Part shown: positions 5,478 to 5,643 of the stretch, piece after piece
Layout: the number at the start of each line of letters is the position of its first letter
How positions within the stretch are numbered: position 1 is the stretch's first letter
From: Gammaproteobacteria bacterium
Lineage (GTDB): Bacteria; Pseudomonadota; Gammaproteobacteria; Chromatiales; Sedimenticolaceae
Length of the DNA: 5,643 nucleotides
Assembly: GCA_020445165.1 (NCBI GenBank)
Contig: JAGRHE010000177.1
Span: forward strand, 1-5,643
Reading direction: 5' to 3'
Made by a program: the position numbers and the translations under genes
The notes under the pieces: generated by a model
What the model was told of the DNA's origin: nothing
What the model saw: only the letters and a program-made list of their open reading frames with translations
Databases searched by the model: none

Positions 5478-5643
5478 ATGAACCTCGACCGCGTCAGCAA
5501 GGGCAATGTGCCTAACGAAATCAATGTCATCATCGAGATCCCGGCGCATTCCGACCCGGTCAAGTACGAGCTCGACAAGGACACCGGCGCGATGTTCGTC
5601 GACCGCTTCATGTCGACCGCCATGTACTACCCCTGCAACTACG
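5478..5643 (+). CDS. ppa: Soluble inorganic pyrophosphatase, N-terminal part (partial)
   Basis: The first 55 codons are present and the gene runs off the right edge. The protein starts [20 protein letters not shown] and continues with the family I signature: DPVKYELDK (26-34), [10 protein letters not shown] (40-49) and YYPCNY (50-55). Residues matching the E. coli active site are all present: Glu20, Lys29, Glu31, Arg43, Tyr51 and Tyr55. The enzyme is cytoplasmic and Mg2+-dependent, and hydrolyses pyrophosphate to two phosphates, pulling biosynthetic reactions forward. It is unrelated in fold to the membrane pyrophosphatase encoded at the left edge though both use the same substrate. The 230-base gap after the hemerythrin gene suggests its own promoter, but none could be defined. 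Confidence 0.95.
   Translation, partial: MNLDRVSKGNVPNEINVIIEIPAHSDPVKYELDKDTGAMFVDRFMSTAMYYPCNY

Noticed and set aside
1..5643. CRISPR array, tRNA or rRNA genes, insertion sequence ends
   Set aside because: I saw no regularly spaced direct repeats, no tRNA-like cloverleaf with a CCA or T-arm signature, no rRNA-like stretch and no transposase reading frame.

Overview
The window looks like a GC-rich gammaproteobacterial chromosome. The lineage call is an inference from three things: the gammaproteobacterial look of the N-terminus of the soluble pyrophosphatase at the right edge, the GTAG-type REP palindromes, and the overall high GC with coding biased towards G/C third positions. I cannot name a genus. 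All supported genes are on the + strand.

Layout. The left edge holds the last 28 codons of a membrane-bound, ion-pumping pyrophosphatase (hppA), closed by a clear Rho-independent terminator at 115-138. The right edge holds the first 55 codons of the soluble inorganic pyrophosphatase (ppa). Two unrelated enzymes that consume pyrophosphate therefore bracket an interior of about 5.4 kb. That interior contains (i) a face-to-face pair of REP palindromes, (ii) a 609-residue multi-pass membrane protein with a C-terminal TIR domain that keeps the candidate catalytic glutamate, (iii) about 340 bases without a gene, (iv) an exported diheme c-type cytochrome with a duplicated C-terminal motif, (v) an exported DUF302-type protein 39 bases further on, (vi) a T-poor, C/A-rich gap of 269 bases, (vii) a hemerythrin-like (HHE) diiron protein with a second domain I do not recognise, and (viii) two more palindromes just before ppa.

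How the parts may work together. The cytochrome and the DUF302 protein are probably co-transcribed and both act outside the cytoplasmic membrane. The HHE protein has no signal peptide and is probably a cytoplasmic diiron protein sensing or binding O2, NO or a related ligand. Together they suggest a small redox or gas-response module of unknown purpose. The TIR protein is a separate transcription unit as far as the sequence shows. Its architecture (about eight membrane helices followed by a TIR domain) suggests a membrane-anchored NAD-consuming effector or signalling protein, possibly in phage defence, but no sensor or partner gene is next to it. None of these functional links is proven by sequence alone.
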